A DNA stretch of 64,000 nt, taken from assembly GCF_026540855.1 (NCBI RefSeq), contig NZ_JALNUP010000009.1, positions 62,001 to 126,000 of the forward strand, written 5' to 3'. The DNA is from Sphingomonas sp. GC_Shp_5 (GTDB taxonomy: Bacteria; Pseudomonadota; Alphaproteobacteria; Sphingomonadales; Sphingomonadaceae). The stretch's first letter is position 1; every line of letters starts with the position of its first letter. Made by a program: the position numbers and the translations under genes. The notes below the pieces were generated by a model. That model was not told the DNA's origin. It saw only the letters and a list, made by a program, of their open reading frames with translations, and made no database searches. Positions 54,961-64,000 of this stretch are shown here, piece after piece.

Positions 54961-55000
54961 ATTGATACGTTGCACATATCAATCAAGCTGGAAATGATAT
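54961..55000. promoter_or_regulatory. LysR-type operator cluster between lysR and RND operon
   Basis: ATTGATA (54961-54967) and TATCAAT (54977-54983) are perfect inverted repeats with a nine-base spacer. ATATCA (54976-54981) and TGATAT (54995-55000) form a second, overlapping perfect pair with a 13-base spacer. Three half-sites in phase are the usual layout of LysR recognition and activation sites. The first begins three bases from the lysR ATG, so autorepression is likely. Confidence 0.6.
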
Positions 55001-55026
55001 TAGACACGAGCGCAACAAAGGAAGAG

Positions 55027-55077
55027 ATGCTGCGCCGCGGCATCCTTCTGGATTGCATCGCCCGCGATAACAATTAG
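55027..55077 (+). CDS. Possible 16-residue leader peptide before RND permease
   Basis: ATG 55027 follows GGAAGAG closely, and the frame ends with TAG after MLRRGILLDCIARDNN. It lies between the LysR operator and the permease start at 55150. It could be a regulatory leader, but such short frames arise by chance and no attenuator hairpin was identified. Confidence 0.2.
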   Translation: MLRRGILLDCIARDNN

Positions 55078-55149
55078 CCCTTGTCACCACCTTGTTCGGT
55101 ACCGTCGGCCGTTCGCGCCGTCGGCCTCGGGATCGGAAAACACCGCCCC

Positions 55150-58100
55150 ATGATCGGGATCGTACGCACAGCTTTGGCCCGGCCGTTGACGTTCATCGTC
55201 ATGGCCATCCTGATCGCGATCGTGGGCGTGCTCGCGGCGATGCGCACGCCGGTGGACATCTTTCCCGACATCCGGGTGCCGGTGATCGCCACCGCCTGGC
55301 AATATAGCGGTCTGTCGCCGGACGAGATGTCCGGCCGGATCATCACGCCGTTCGAGCGCGTGCTGACCACCACCGTCAACGACATCGATCATATCGAAAG
55401 CCAGTCGTTGCCGGGCATCGGCGTGGTGAAGATCTATTTCCAGCCGGGCGCCGACATCCGTACCGCGACCGCGCAGGTCGCCTCGGTGTCGCAGACCGTG
55501 CTCAAGCAGCTTCCTCCCGGCGTCACCCCGCCGCTGGTGCTCAACTACAGCGCTTCGACGGTGCCGATCGTGCAGCTCGCCTTGTCCGGCAAGGGTATGT
55601 CCGAAGGCCAGATGCTGGATCTCGCGCAGAACCAGATCCGCCCGGGCCTGGTCACCGTGCCTGGCGCCGCCATTCCGCTGCCGTCGGGCGGCCGCACCCG
55701 CCAGATCCAGATCGATCTCGATCCGCAGGCGCTCCAGTCCAAGGGGCTGAGTGCGCAGGACGTCGGCAACGCGATCGCGGCGCAGAACCAGATCAACCCC
55801 GCCGGCTTCGCCAAGATCGGCGGCTTCCAATATGCCGTGCGCCTCAACAACGCACCCGGCACGGTCGAAGAACTCAACGCGATCCCGATCAAGGTGGTCG
55901 GCGGCGCCACCATCTACATGCGCGACGTCGCCCATGTCCGCGACGGCTCGGCGCCGCAGACCAACGTCGTCCATGTCGACGGCGCGCGCTCAGTGACGAT
56001 GACGGTGCTCAAGAACGGCGCCACCTCCACCCTGTCGATCGTCCAGGGCATCAAGGACGCGCTGCCCAAGATCCAGGAGACGCTGCCCGCCGCGCTCAAG
56101 ATCGTGCCGATCGGGGACCAGTCGCTGTTCGTGAAGGCCGCGGTCGAGGGCGTGATCAAGGAAGGCGCGATCGCGGCGGCGCTGACCAGCCTGATGATCC
56201 TGCTGTTCCTTGGCTCGTGGCGCTCGACGGTGATCATCGCGATCTCGATCCCGCTCGCGATCCTCGCCGCGATCATCGGCCTGTCGATCACCGGCAACAC
56301 GCTCAACACCATGACGCTTGGCGGCCTCAGCCTCGCAGTCGGCATTCTCGTCGACGACGCGACGGTGACGATCGAGAACATCAACTGGCATCTCGAACAG
56401 GGCAAGCCGGTCAACCAGGCGATCCTCGACGGCGCCGCGCAGATCGTCACCCCGGCGTTCGTGTCGCTGCTGTGCATCTGCATCGTGTTCGTGCCGATGT
56501 TCTTCCTGCCCGGCGTCGCCGGCTTCCTGTTCGTGCCGCTCGCGCTCGCGGTGGTGTTCGCGATAATCGCCTCGTTCATCCTGTCGCGCACCCTGGTGCC
56601 GACGATGGCGATGTACCTGCTCAAGCCGCACGGGCATGGCGACGATCACGACCAGCACAGCGCCGGCAACCCCGCCACGCGCAACCCATTGGTCCGTTTT
56701 CAGCGCGGTTTCGAGAGCCGCTTCGAGCGGATTAGGACCAGCTACGGCGGCATGCTTGAACGCGTGTTGGCCGCGCCCAAAGGCTTCGTGATCGGCTTCC
56801 TGATCGTCGTGCTGTTGTCGTTCGGGCTCGTGCCGATCCTTGGCCAGAACTTCTTCCCCGCGGTCGACGCTGGTCAAATGGCGCTCCACGTCCGCGCGCC
56901 CGTCGGCAGCCGGATTGAGGAGACCTCGGCCGAGTTCGACCGCATCGAGCGTCGCATCCGCGAAATCATCCCGGCGAGCGAGCTCGTCTCGGTGGTCGAC
57001 AACATCGGCTTGCCGGTGAGCTCGATCAACACCACCTATAACAACTCGGGCACGGTCGGCCCGCAGGATGGCGACATCCTGATCCAGCTCGCCAAGGAGC
57101 ATAAGCCGACCGCCGATTACGTCCGCACGCTGCGCGAGCAGCTGCCGCGCAACTTCTCCGGCTCGACCTTCTCCTTCCTGCCCGCCGACATCACCAGCCA
57201 GATCCTGAACTTCGGTGCTCCTGCCCCGATCGACATCCAGATCGCCGGCAAGGATGCCGCGGCCAACGCCGCTTATGCGCAAAAGATCATGCGGCGGATG
57301 ACCAAGATCGCCGGCGTCACCGACGCGCGCATCCAGCAGAGCGATCGCTATCCGCAGCTCAACGTCGCGGTCGATCGCAGCCGTATCGGTCAATATGGCC
57401 TCACCGAGCGGGACGTCACCAGCAGCCTGGCGAGTTCGCTCGCCGGCACCTCGCAGACCGCGCCGGTGTTCTTCCTCAACCCGGACAATGGGGTGTCCTA
57501 CCCCGTCGTCGCCCAGGCGCCCGAGTATCAGGTCGGATCGATGAGCGACCTGTCGAGCATCCCCGTCACCGGATCCGATGGCCGCTCGCAGGTGCTCGGC
57601 GGGCTTGGCACCATCGTCCGGTCCAACTCGGCGGCGGTGGTCTCGCACTACAACATCGCACCGGTAACCGACATCTACGCGACGCCGGCCGGGCGCGATC
57701 TCGGCGCAGTCGCGGGCGACATCAAGAAGGTGCTGGCCGATCTCAAGGCGCAGACGCCGAAGGGCGCGACGGTCACGCTACGCGGGCAATATGCGACGAT
57801 GAACGGCGCGTTCTCCGGCCTCGGCTTCGGCCTGATCGGCGCGATCGTGCTGATCTATCTGCTGATCGTGGTCAACTTCCAGAGCTGGCTCGATCCGTTC
57901 GTGATCATCACCGCGCTGCCCGGTGCGCTTGCCGGCATCATCTGGATGCTGTTCACCACCGGCACCACGCTGTCGGTGCCGGCGCTCACCGGCGCGATCA
58001 TGTGCATGGGCGTCGCCACCGCCAACGCGATCCTTGTCGTCAGCTTCGCCCGTGAGCGGCTCGCCGAGGTCGGCAACGCCACCCTCGCCGCACTGGAGGC

Positions 58101-58353
58101 CGGGATGACCCGGTTCCGCCCGGTGCTGATGACCGCGCTGGCGATGATCATCGGCATGCTGCCGATGGCATTGGGCATGGGCGAAGGCGGCGAGCAGAAC
58201 GCCCCGCTCGGCCGCGCGGTGATCGGCGGCCTGCTGGTTGCGACCTTCGCCACGCTGATGTTCGTGCCCGTTATCTTCAGCCTCGTGCACCGCCGCCACG
58301 GCGCGGCAAGCACCACGCCCGAGGCCAGCCATCTGGAGGAAGTTCATGTCTGA
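55150..58353 (+). CDS. RND efflux permease
   Basis: 1067 residues from ATG 55150 (MIGIVRTALARPLTFIVMAI), the usual RND start at the first membrane helix; the frame upstream is not protein-like. Twelve-helix RND layout: TM1, a large periplasmic loop, the TM2-TM6 block with proton-relay aspartates in ILVDDATVTIEN, a second periplasmic loop and TM7-TM12 (LTGAIMCMGVATANAILVV). It is a proton-driven exporter of small molecules. Operon order permease-adaptor-outer membrane factor is unusual compared with mexAB-oprM but common in this subfamily. Confidence 0.85.
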   Translation: MIGIVRTALARPLTFIVMAILIAIVGVLAAMRTPVDIFPDIRVPVIATAWQYSGLSPDEMSGRIITPFERVLTTTVNDIDHIESQSLPGIGVVKIYFQPGADIRTATAQVASVSQTVLKQLPPGVTPPLVLNYSASTVPIVQLALSGKGMSEGQMLDLAQNQIRPGLVTVPGAAIPLPSGGRTRQIQIDLDPQALQSKGLSAQDVGNAIAAQNQINPAGFAKIGGFQYAVRLNNAPGTVEELNAIPIKVVGGATIYMRDVAHVRDGSAPQTNVVHVDGARSVTMTVLKNGATSTLSIVQGIKDALPKIQETLPAALKIVPIGDQSLFVKAAVEGVIKEGAIAAALTSLMILLFLGSWRSTVIIAISIPLAILAAIIGLSITGNTLNTMTLGGLSLAVGILVDDATVTIENINWHLEQGKPVNQAILDGAAQIVTPAFVSLLCICIVFVPMFFLPGVAGFLFVPLALAVVFAIIASFILSRTLVPTMAMYLLKPHGHGDDHDQHSAGNPATRNPLVRFQRGFESRFERIRTSYGGMLERVLAAPKGFVIGFLIVVLLSFGLVPILGQNFFPAVDAGQMALHVRAPVGSRIEETSAEFDRIERRIREIIPASELVSVVDNIGLPVSSINTTYNNSGTVGPQDGDILIQLAKEHKPTADYVRTLREQLPRNFSGSTFSFLPADITSQILNFGAPAPIDIQIAGKDAAANAAYAQKIMRRMTKIAGVTDARIQQSDRYPQLNVAVDRSRIGQYGLTERDVTSSLASSLAGTSQTAPVFFLNPDNGVSYPVVAQAPEYQVGSMSDLSSIPVTGSDGRSQVLGGLGTIVRSNSAAVVSHYNIAPVTDIYATPAGRDLGAVAGDIKKVLADLKAQTPKGATVTLRGQYATMNGAFSGLGFGLIGAIVLIYLLIVVNFQSWLDPFVIITALPGALAGIIWMLFTTGTTLSVPALTGAIMCMGVATANAILVVSFARERLAEVGNATLAALEAGMTRFRPVLMTALAMIIGMLPMALGMGEGGEQNAPLGRAVIGGLLVATFATLMFVPVIFSLVHRRHGAASTTPEASHLEEVHV

Positions 58354-59527
58354 GGGCCACCAGGTCTCTCCCGACAACAGCGCAGGCCGGTCGATGAAGA
58401 CGGTCGGCATCGTCGCGGCGGTGGTCGCCGTCGGCGTGGTCGGCGCAGGAATCGCGACGCGGTCGCATTCCGACCGCCAACTCGCCGGCTGGACAGCCGC
58501 GCAGGCGACACCGACGGTGACGGTGATCCAGCCCAAACCGGCGGCTTCCACCGCCGCGCTGACGCTTCCCGCAACGTTGCAGGCGCTCAACAGCGCGCCA
58601 ATCTTCGCGCGGACCAGCGGCTATGTGCGCAAATGGTATGTCGACATCGGCGACAACGTCCGCGCCGGGCAGACACTTGCGGTGCTCGACGCGCCCGAGG
58701 TGGAGCAGCAGCTCGCCGGCGCCCGCGCCGATCTCGAGACTGCGCGCGCCAACCAGCAGCTTGCCGCCTCCACCGCGACGCGCTGGCGGAACATGCTCGC
58801 CAAGGACGCGGTGTCGAAGCAGGAGACCGACGAGAAGGTCGGTGACCTCGCCGCCAAGACCGCGGTCACCAACGCTGCGCGCGCCAACGTTTCGCGGCTC
58901 ACCTATACGCAAGGCTTCACCCGCCTCGTCGCGCCGTTCAGCGGCGTCGTCACCAGCCGCTCGACCGATATCGGCGCGCTCGTCACGGCCGGCACCGCCG
59001 CATCGACGCCGCTATTCACCGTTTCGGACGTCGGCCGGATGCGCGCCTATGTACGCGTGCCGCAATCCTATTCGGCGCAGATCCATCCCGGCATGCACGT
59101 CGCGCTCACCCTGCCCGAATATGCCGGCCGCTCGTTCGATGCGACGCTGACCCGCACCGCCGGTGCGGTCGAACAGAATTCGGGCACGGTGCTCGTCGAG
59201 CTGCAGGCCGCCAACGGCGATCGTGCGCTCAAGCCCGGCGCCTATGCTCAGGCGAGCTTCCCGGTTGCCGGTAGCAGCGGCGCCGTGTCACTGCCGGCCA
59301 GCGCACTGATCATCGGCGAGCGCGGCACCCAGGTCGCCACCGTCGGCGGTGACGGCAAGGCGCACCTCAAGACGATCAAGATCGCGCAGGATCGTGGCGC
59401 AACCTTCGAGATCAGCGCCGGGATCGCGACGAGCGATCGCGTCATCGACAACCCACCGGACTCCTTGGCGGATGGCGATGCCGTGCAGATCGCGCGCACC
59501 GCGGCGACGACCGATGCCCCACATTAA
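58346..59527 (+). CDS. RND efflux periplasmic adaptor (membrane fusion protein)
   Basis: 393 residues, start overlapping the permease gene by eight bases. One N-terminal membrane anchor (VGIVAAVVAVGVVGAGIA) is followed by the adaptor layout: a first lipoyl half (APIFARTSGYVRKWYVDIGD), an alpha hairpin (EVEQQLAGARADLETARANQ to AVTNAARANVSRL), a second lipoyl half (LVAPFSGVVTSRS) and a beta-barrel (LTLPEYAGRSFDATL). It links the permease to the outer-membrane channel. It overlaps the next gene by 14 bases. Confidence 0.85.
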   Translation: MSEGHQVSPDNSAGRSMKTVGIVAAVVAVGVVGAGIATRSHSDRQLAGWTAAQATPTVTVIQPKPAASTAALTLPATLQALNSAPIFARTSGYVRKWYVDIGDNVRAGQTLAVLDAPEVEQQLAGARADLETARANQQLAASTATRWRNMLAKDAVSKQETDEKVGDLAAKTAVTNAARANVSRLTYTQGFTRLVAPFSGVVTSRSTDIGALVTAGTAASTPLFTVSDVGRMRAYVRVPQSYSAQIHPGMHVALTLPEYAGRSFDATLTRTAGAVEQNSGTVLVELQAANGDRALKPGAYAQASFPVAGSSGAVSLPASALIIGERGTQVATVGGDGKAHLKTIKIAQDRGATFEISAGIATSDRVIDNPPDSLADGDAVQIARTAATTDAPH

Positions 59528-60920
59528 GTCGCCGCTGCTGCGTGCGGCCGTCCTGGGCTGGCTGGTGACGACGGCAGCCTGCTCCACCGCCCCCAATTAT
59601 GTCCGCCCCGCGGTGCCGACGCCCGAGGCCTATAAGGAAGCCAAGGGCTGGCAGACGGCGGGCACCACCGTGCCACCCGCGGGCAAATGGTGGCAGGCGT
59701 TCGCCGATCCTACGCTGAGCGCGATGGAGGAGCGGATCGAGGCCGGTAATGCCGACCTCGCCGCAGCGGTGGCGCGCTATGATCAGGCACAAGGCTTGCT
59801 CCGCCAGGCGCGTGCCGATCGCTCGCCCCAGATCGGCCTTGGCACCGACGTGTCGCGCGACCGCGTGTCCGCCGGCCGCCCGCTGACGTCAGGGAGCGCC
59901 GCCACCTATACTGTTGCCACCGTCGGGCCGTCGCTCTCCTATGAGCTCGATCTGTTCGGCAGGGTCCGCAACTTGATCCGCGCCAGCCGCGCCGATGTCG
60001 CTACCAGCGCCGCGGATCTCGCGGGAGTCCGCCTCGGCCTGCAGGCGCAGCTGGCGAGCGTCTATTTCGACATGCGCGGGCTCGACGCGCGCATCGTTCT
60101 GCTTCGCCAGACGGTGGATGCCTACAACCGCGCCTTCACCCTCACCGACACCCGCCACACCGGGGGCATTGCTTCGGGAATCGACGTCAGCCGCTCGCAG
60201 AACCAGCTGTCGAGCGCGCGCGCCGAGCTGTCGGCGGTGGCGATCGACCGCCAGCGTGACGAGCATGCCATCGCCGTGCTGCTCGGCGAGGCGCCGGCCG
60301 GTTTCTCGATCGCCGTGGTCGATTCACAGTTCGCGCCGCCGACGATCCCCGCCGGCTTGCCCTCGACACTGCTCGAGCGTCGCCCCGACATCGCCGCGGC
60401 AGAGCGCCGGGTTGCCGCCGCCAACGCGCGGATCGGCGTCGCCCGCGCCGCGCTGTTCCCGAGCGTCACGCTCGGTGCCTCAGGAGGCTTCGAGGCCGCC
60501 AGCGGAGCGCTGCTGACGGCGTCCAACGGCTTTTGGGCGTTGGGCCCGCTCGCCGCCGCGGTATCGATCTTCGATGGTGGACGACGCCGGGCGGGAGTGC
60601 GCATCGCGCGCGCCGAATATGACGAGGCCGCCGCCTCCTACCGCCAGACCGTGCTCACCGCCTTTCGGGAAGTCGAGGACGATCTGGCCAGCCAGCGCCT
60701 GCTCGCCAGCCAGGAGCGCGATCAGAGCGTGGCCGCGGCCGCCGCCGAGCGCACCCGCGAGCTGGCGCTGATCCGCTACCGCGATGGCGCCGCCGATTAC
60801 CTCGAGGTCGTCACCGCGCAGACTGCGGCGCTGGATGCCGAACGGGCGCTGCTCACCGTCCGCAGCCAGCAGCTGCAGACCGCCACCGACACCATCCGTG
60901 CGCTTGGCGGGCAGTACTAA
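59514..60920 (+). CDS. RND efflux outer-membrane lipoprotein (NodT/OprM family)
   Basis: 468 residues from ATG 59514, overlapping the adaptor gene. A lipoprotein signal ends in TTAACSTAP (lipidated Cys23). The rest has two outer-membrane efflux repeats: YELDLFGRVRNLIRASRADV and GLPSTLLERRPDIAAAERRV, followed by FPSVTLGASGGFEAASGAL. It forms the trimeric exit duct of the pump. It is the last gene of the operon; a convergent esterase gene lies 16 bases beyond. Confidence 0.85.
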   Translation: MPHIKSPLLRAAVLGWLVTTAACSTAPNYVRPAVPTPEAYKEAKGWQTAGTTVPPAGKWWQAFADPTLSAMEERIEAGNADLAAAVARYDQAQGLLRQARADRSPQIGLGTDVSRDRVSAGRPLTSGSAATYTVATVGPSLSYELDLFGRVRNLIRASRADVATSAADLAGVRLGLQAQLASVYFDMRGLDARIVLLRQTVDAYNRAFTLTDTRHTGGIASGIDVSRSQNQLSSARAELSAVAIDRQRDEHAIAVLLGEAPAGFSIAVVDSQFAPPTIPAGLPSTLLERRPDIAAAERRVAAANARIGVARAALFPSVTLGASGGFEAASGALLTASNGFWALGPLAAAVSIFDGGRRRAGVRIARAEYDEAAASYRQTVLTAFREVEDDLASQRLLASQERDQSVAAAAAERTRELALIRYRDGAADYLEVVTAQTAALDAERALLTVRSQQLQTATDTIRALGGQY

Positions 60921-60936
60921 CGGCGCCCATCCGCCG

Positions 60937-61929
60937 TCATCCCAGCCCCTGGCTTTGCGCCCAGGCGGCGAACAGCGCCGGCCACGCCTCGGCGGGCTTG
61001 CCCGCGGCGCGGCGGATGCCGAAGCCATGGCCGCCATGGGTGAACAGATGCGTCTCGACCGCGACACCGGCTCTCTTCAGCGCCGCGCGGAATTCCAGCG
61101 TATTGTCGACCGGCACGGTTGGATCGTCCTCGGCATGAACCAGAAAGCAGGGCGGCGTCGCCGATGACACGTTGGCGGCGGTGCTGTGCCGCCGCTCCAG
61201 TGCCGGCGGCGCAGCCTTGCCGATCAACAGCTCGCGCGACCCGGGGTGCGCCAGCGGCAGGCTCATCGATTGCACCGCGTAGATCGGCGCCGCAATGTCC
61301 GGCCGGGCGCTGAGCCTGTCTGCCGCATCGACCGGTGCATAGGTGGACGCTGCGAAACGCGTGGCAAGATCGCCGCAGACATGCCCGCCGGCGGAGGAGC
61401 CCATTGCCGCTACCCGCTCCGGGAGCACGCCGTAATCGCGTGCGCGCGATCGGATCAGTCGCATCGCACGCTGGGCATCCGCGAGTGCGACATCGGGGCC
61501 TGCGGCCCAGCCGTCGCCTGGCAACCGATAGAAGAGCACGAACACCGTCCAGCCACGTGCGGCCAGCCAGCGGCCGATCTCATAGCCTTCCTTGTCGATC
61601 ACCACCCAGCGATAGCCGCCGCCCGGCGTGACCAGCACCGCCGACCCGTTGGGAATGGCAGGGCGGAACACCACCAGCCGCGGCCGGCTGATACCGTGGA
61701 CGGCGCGGTCGGTGAGCTGGGGATCCTTGCTGCGCTCATCCACCGTCTCGATCAGCGGCGTCGCGGGCATCCCCGGCGCGCCGGCGGGCCACAGGTCGAT
61801 CGTCTCGCTAGGATCGGCCAGCCCCGGCGTTGGCGGGCCACCCGTGGCCGGCGGTCTGGTCTGCGCCGCGACTCCAACAGAAAGGCCGGCAGCCAAGCTG
61901 CCGAGGATGGCATGGCGACGATCGATCAT
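60937..61929 (-). CDS. Secreted alpha/beta-hydrolase (carbohydrate esterase-like)
   Basis: 330 residues from ATG 61929; a GTG at 61932 is adjacent. The N-terminus MIDRRHAILGSLAAGLSVGV looks like a Tat or Sec signal with paired Arg. The hydrolase core has LVTPGGGYRWVV (oxyanion region), nucleophile S179 in MGSSAGGH, an Asp in HAEDDPTVP and H301 in GGHGFG. This pattern is that of acetyl-xylan-esterase-like or BD-FAE-type esterases. It follows a TBDR gene on the same strand, so deacetylation of an imported or surface glycan is likely. Confidence 0.75.
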   Translation of the reverse strand: MIDRRHAILGSLAAGLSVGVAAQTRPPATGGPPTPGLADPSETIDLWPAGAPGMPATPLIETVDERSKDPQLTDRAVHGISRPRLVVFRPAIPNGSAVLVTPGGGYRWVVIDKEGYEIGRWLAARGWTVFVLFYRLPGDGWAAGPDVALADAQRAMRLIRSRARDYGVLPERVAAMGSSAGGHVCGDLATRFAASTYAPVDAADRLSARPDIAAPIYAVQSMSLPLAHPGSRELLIGKAAPPALERRHSTAANVSSATPPCFLVHAEDDPTVPVDNTLEFRAALKRAGVAVETHLFTHGGHGFGIRRAAGKPAEAWPALFAAWAQSQGLG

Positions 61930-61950
61930 CACGGGGTCGCTCCGACAAGA

Positions 61951-61977
61951 TGGGCGCGCTCCGACGGAACGCGCCCA
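61951..61977 (-). terminator. Hairpin between TBDR and esterase genes
   Basis: TGGGCGCG (61951-61958) pairs with CGCGCCCA (61970-61977), a perfect eight-bp stem with an 11-base loop, in the gap between the receptor stop and the esterase start. No T run is seen. As with the hairpin at 32641, it lies right after a TBDR gene and before its enzyme gene. Confidence 0.45.
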
Positions 61978-62004
61978 GGGAGGAGAGGAAACCGGCAGGC
62001 CGGA

Positions 62005-64000
62005 TCACATCTTGAAGCGCGCGCCCATCAGGAAGGTGCGGCCGAAGTGATTGTTCTCGTAATTCCGGTTGGCATCGAAATCGGTGTAGCGATCGCGATA
62101 TTCGTCGGTGAGGTTGGTGCCCTCAAGCGAGATCTCTACCGACGGCGTCAGCTTATAGCGCAGCGAGGCATCGACGTTGATCGTCGAGTTATAGCCCTCG
62201 AAAACGTTGCCGGTGCCGCTGTTCGCATCGATGTACGGCCCGCGATAGCTGATCGAGCCGCGCGCGCTGAACTTGCTGTCCTCGTAGTAAAGCGTGCCGT
62301 TGTAGGCGCGCTTGGACAGACCGAACAGTGTCGCGGTGCGGGTCGCGGGAACGTTGGGACCGAAGGTGCAGGCGGCGGTCGGCGTGGCGCGGACGCAGGC
62401 GGCCACGGTCGGCCCACTGACGCTGTAGCTCGCGGTCGAATCGATGAAGGTCGCGTTGGTGATGATGCCGAAGTTCTTGAGGAATCCCGGCAGGAAGCGG
62501 AACGAGGTCTGGAAGGCGACCTCCAGCCCCTTCAGCGATGCGCCGGTACCATTGGTGATCGAGTTGATCGTCCACAGCTGGCCCTCGGGATTGGAAGCGG
62601 CCGGCGAGCTCGGCGGGATGATCGAGGTCGGCAGCCCGGTGGAGGCGTAGGTGCCCGTGGTGGTCACCGACACCGGGAAGCTCTCGACGTCCTTCTTGAA
62701 CACCGCGACCGACAGGATCGACTGCGGCGCGAAATACCATTCGGCCGACAGATCGTAGGAGGTGGCGCGGAACGGATCGAGCTGCGGGTTGCCGAAGCTG
62801 ATCCGATAGTTGAAGCCGTCCACCGAGCCACCTGGCGTAAGATTGCCCAGTGACGGCCGGGTGATCACCTTGGCCACGGCGGCGCGCAGGATCACGTCAC
62901 TGGTCGGGAAGAAGGCGACGTTCATCGCGGGCAGCCAGTCGTCGTAGCTGCGCTCCACCGTCACCGCCGCGCCATTGTTGAGGCCGGTCGAGGTCTGGTG
63001 GGTATGGACGTAGCGCATGCCCGCATTGGCGGCATATTTCAGCCCGAGCAGGTCACCCTTGACGTCGAATTCGGCATAGCCGCCCGAGACTTCCTCGACG
63101 ACGTTGCGGATGTTGCCGGCATCGGGCGCCAACGCGCGACCGTACAGTCCGGTATAGGCTGCCGACGCATCGATGTTGGGGATCAGGAAGCTGGTGGTGG
63201 TGCCGGATGGCTGGCCGGCGTTGCCGAGGTTGAAGGTCTCGCCCAGCGTGCCGGCCGGGAAGCCGTAGACCGCGTTGGCGCCGAACACCGATGACGGCGT
63301 GCAGGTGATCTGGCCAAGCACCGCGTCGCGCGCCGCTGCGGTCGCGGTCGGGCAGACCACCGCGTCTCGGGTATAGCCTTGCGTATCGAACTCGAACCGC
63401 CGGTAGAGCCCGCCCGCCTTGATCTGGAAGCCGTCGGTGACGTCCCACTCGGTGCGTAGCTGCCCGGTGCGGAAGGTGTTCACCGTCTCGGACGGCCGGT
63501 CGCGGATTTCGGCGAGCTGGAAGTTGGCCGGATCGGTGACTCTGGTGCCGAAGCTCAGCACCGGGCTGCGCGAGTTGGTGTAATCGAAGCTGTAGCCCTG
63601 TGCGTCGCGATCATCGAACACGAAGGTGGTTTCGATCGGAATCGTCGCGTCGGACTTGGAGAAGCCGCCGAGCAGGGTGAAGCGGAACTTGTCCGTCACG
63701 TCCTGGTCCCAGCTGCCGCCGAGCTGGTAGAATTCGGTCTTTGACTGGCGCAGATAGTGTTCGGTGCGGACCCAGGCATCGTTGAGCGTGCCCGAGACGA
63801 GGTTGTTGTTGGCATCGTAGGTCGGGTTAACGAGGTCGATCGAGCGCTCGTTCGAGCGCAGCAGCACCTCGCCCCACTTCTCCTCGCGGGTTTCCTTGAA
63901 CTTCGAATAAAGCCCGTCGATCGACACCTTGGTCGCATCGGTCGGCGCCCATTGGATGCTGGCGGTGATCCCCAGCCGGTCACGATCATGGCGGACCGAG
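62005..64000 (-). CDS. TonB-dependent outer-membrane receptor, C-terminal part (cut by window edge)
   Basis: The frame is open to base 64000, so signal peptide and plug lie outside the window; a GTG at 63927 is not the real start. The visible part is a beta-barrel: ITASIQWAPTDATKVSIDGL, LYSKFKETREEKWGEVLLRS, ending NNHFGRTFLMGARFKM. Barrel segments such as FNYRISFGNPQLDPFRATSY and YDLSAEWYFAPQSILSVAVF are typical of the large sphingomonad receptors. It precedes an esterase gene on the same strand. Confidence 0.85.
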   Translation of the reverse strand, partial: SVRHDRDRLGITASIQWAPTDATKVSIDGLYSKFKETREEKWGEVLLRSNERSIDLVNPTYDANNNLVSGTLNDAWVRTEHYLRQSKTEFYQLGGSWDQDVTDKFRFTLLGGFSKSDATIPIETTFVFDDRDAQGYSFDYTNSRSPVLSFGTRVTDPANFQLAEIRDRPSETVNTFRTGQLRTEWDVTDGFQIKAGGLYRRFEFDTQGYTRDAVVCPTATAAARDAVLGQITCTPSSVFGANAVYGFPAGTLGETFNLGNAGQPSGTTTSFLIPNIDASAAYTGLYGRALAPDAGNIRNVVEEVSGGYAEFDVKGDLLGLKYAANAGMRYVHTHQTSTGLNNGAAVTVERSYDDWLPAMNVAFFPTSDVILRAAVAKVITRPSLGNLTPGGSVDGFNYRISFGNPQLDPFRATSYDLSAEWYFAPQSILSVAVFKKDVESFPVSVTTTGTYASTGLPTSIIPPSSPAASNPEGQLWTINSITNGTGASLKGLEVAFQTSFRFLPGFLKNFGIITNATFIDSTASYSVSGPTVAACVRATPTAACTFGPNVPATRTATLFGLSKRAYNGTLYYEDSKFSARGSISYRGPYIDANSGTGNVFEGYNSTINVDASLRYKLTPSVEISLEGTNLTDEYRDRYTDFDANRNYENNHFGRTFLMGARFKM

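Noticed and set aside
55990..57648. 552-codon minus-strand frame opposite the RND permease
   Set aside because: Antisense of a conserved membrane protein; rich in Asp, Arg and His with no hydrophobic or domain pattern.

Overview
The window is GC-rich DNA from an alphaproteobacterium, most likely a sphingomonad (Sphingomonas or a close relative). Signs of this are the three TonB-dependent receptors (TBDRs) with partner genes, a SapC / JmjC-type cupin / tryptophan-halogenase-like cluster, a MucR-type regulator, a DUF6481-type protein and a NodT-type efflux pump. The assignment is by gene content and style; no 16S gene is present.

Positions 1 to about 23,730 are the right-hand part of a siphovirus-type prophage. 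The order is: capsid protease/major capsid fusion (cut by the left edge), decoration protein, head-tail joining genes, tail tube, a tail assembly chaperone pair joined by a probable -1 ribosomal frameshift, a tape measure protein with an embedded peptidase-like domain, tail tip genes including a central J-type protein, fibre and tailspike genes, a lysis cassette with a SAR-type GH24 endolysin, and further fibre genes. A GT8 glycosyltransferase cargo gene follows, then a leftward string of at least nine very small genes. Two small-gene families occur there as pairs: a winged-helix-like protein (20132 and 21928) and a Myb-like DNA-binding protein (22110 and 22671). The prophage seems to end at 23730-23778, where the 3' part of a tRNA-Lys(CTT) gene stands without its 5' half. 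This is what integration into a tRNA leaves behind. The integrase and intact tRNA should lie to the left, outside the window.

From 23.8 to 64 kb is host chromosome. 24-29 kb holds a CHASE3 hybrid histidine kinase divergent from two stand-alone receiver proteins, plus a GAF protein. 29.4-36 kb is a leftward operon: TBDR, SapC, JmjC-like Fe(II) cupin and flavin-dependent halogenase-like enzyme. 36.2-40 kb is a second TBDR with a ThuA-domain protein. 40-42.5 kb is a PAS-rich hybrid kinase. 42.5-50 kb is metabolic: serine acetyltransferase, two class I glutamine amidotransferase-like proteins, dienelactone hydrolase, a cysteine-free MucR-like regulator, and an HxlR regulator divergent from a PRISE-family reductase. 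50.2-54 kb is a paoABC-type molybdenum aldehyde oxidoreductase operon. 55.1-60.9 kb is a tripartite RND efflux operon divergent from a LysR gene, with a cluster of LysR-type half-sites between them. The right end has a secreted esterase and a third TBDR cut by the window edge.

Functional calls are from reading the protein sequences; no database search was run.
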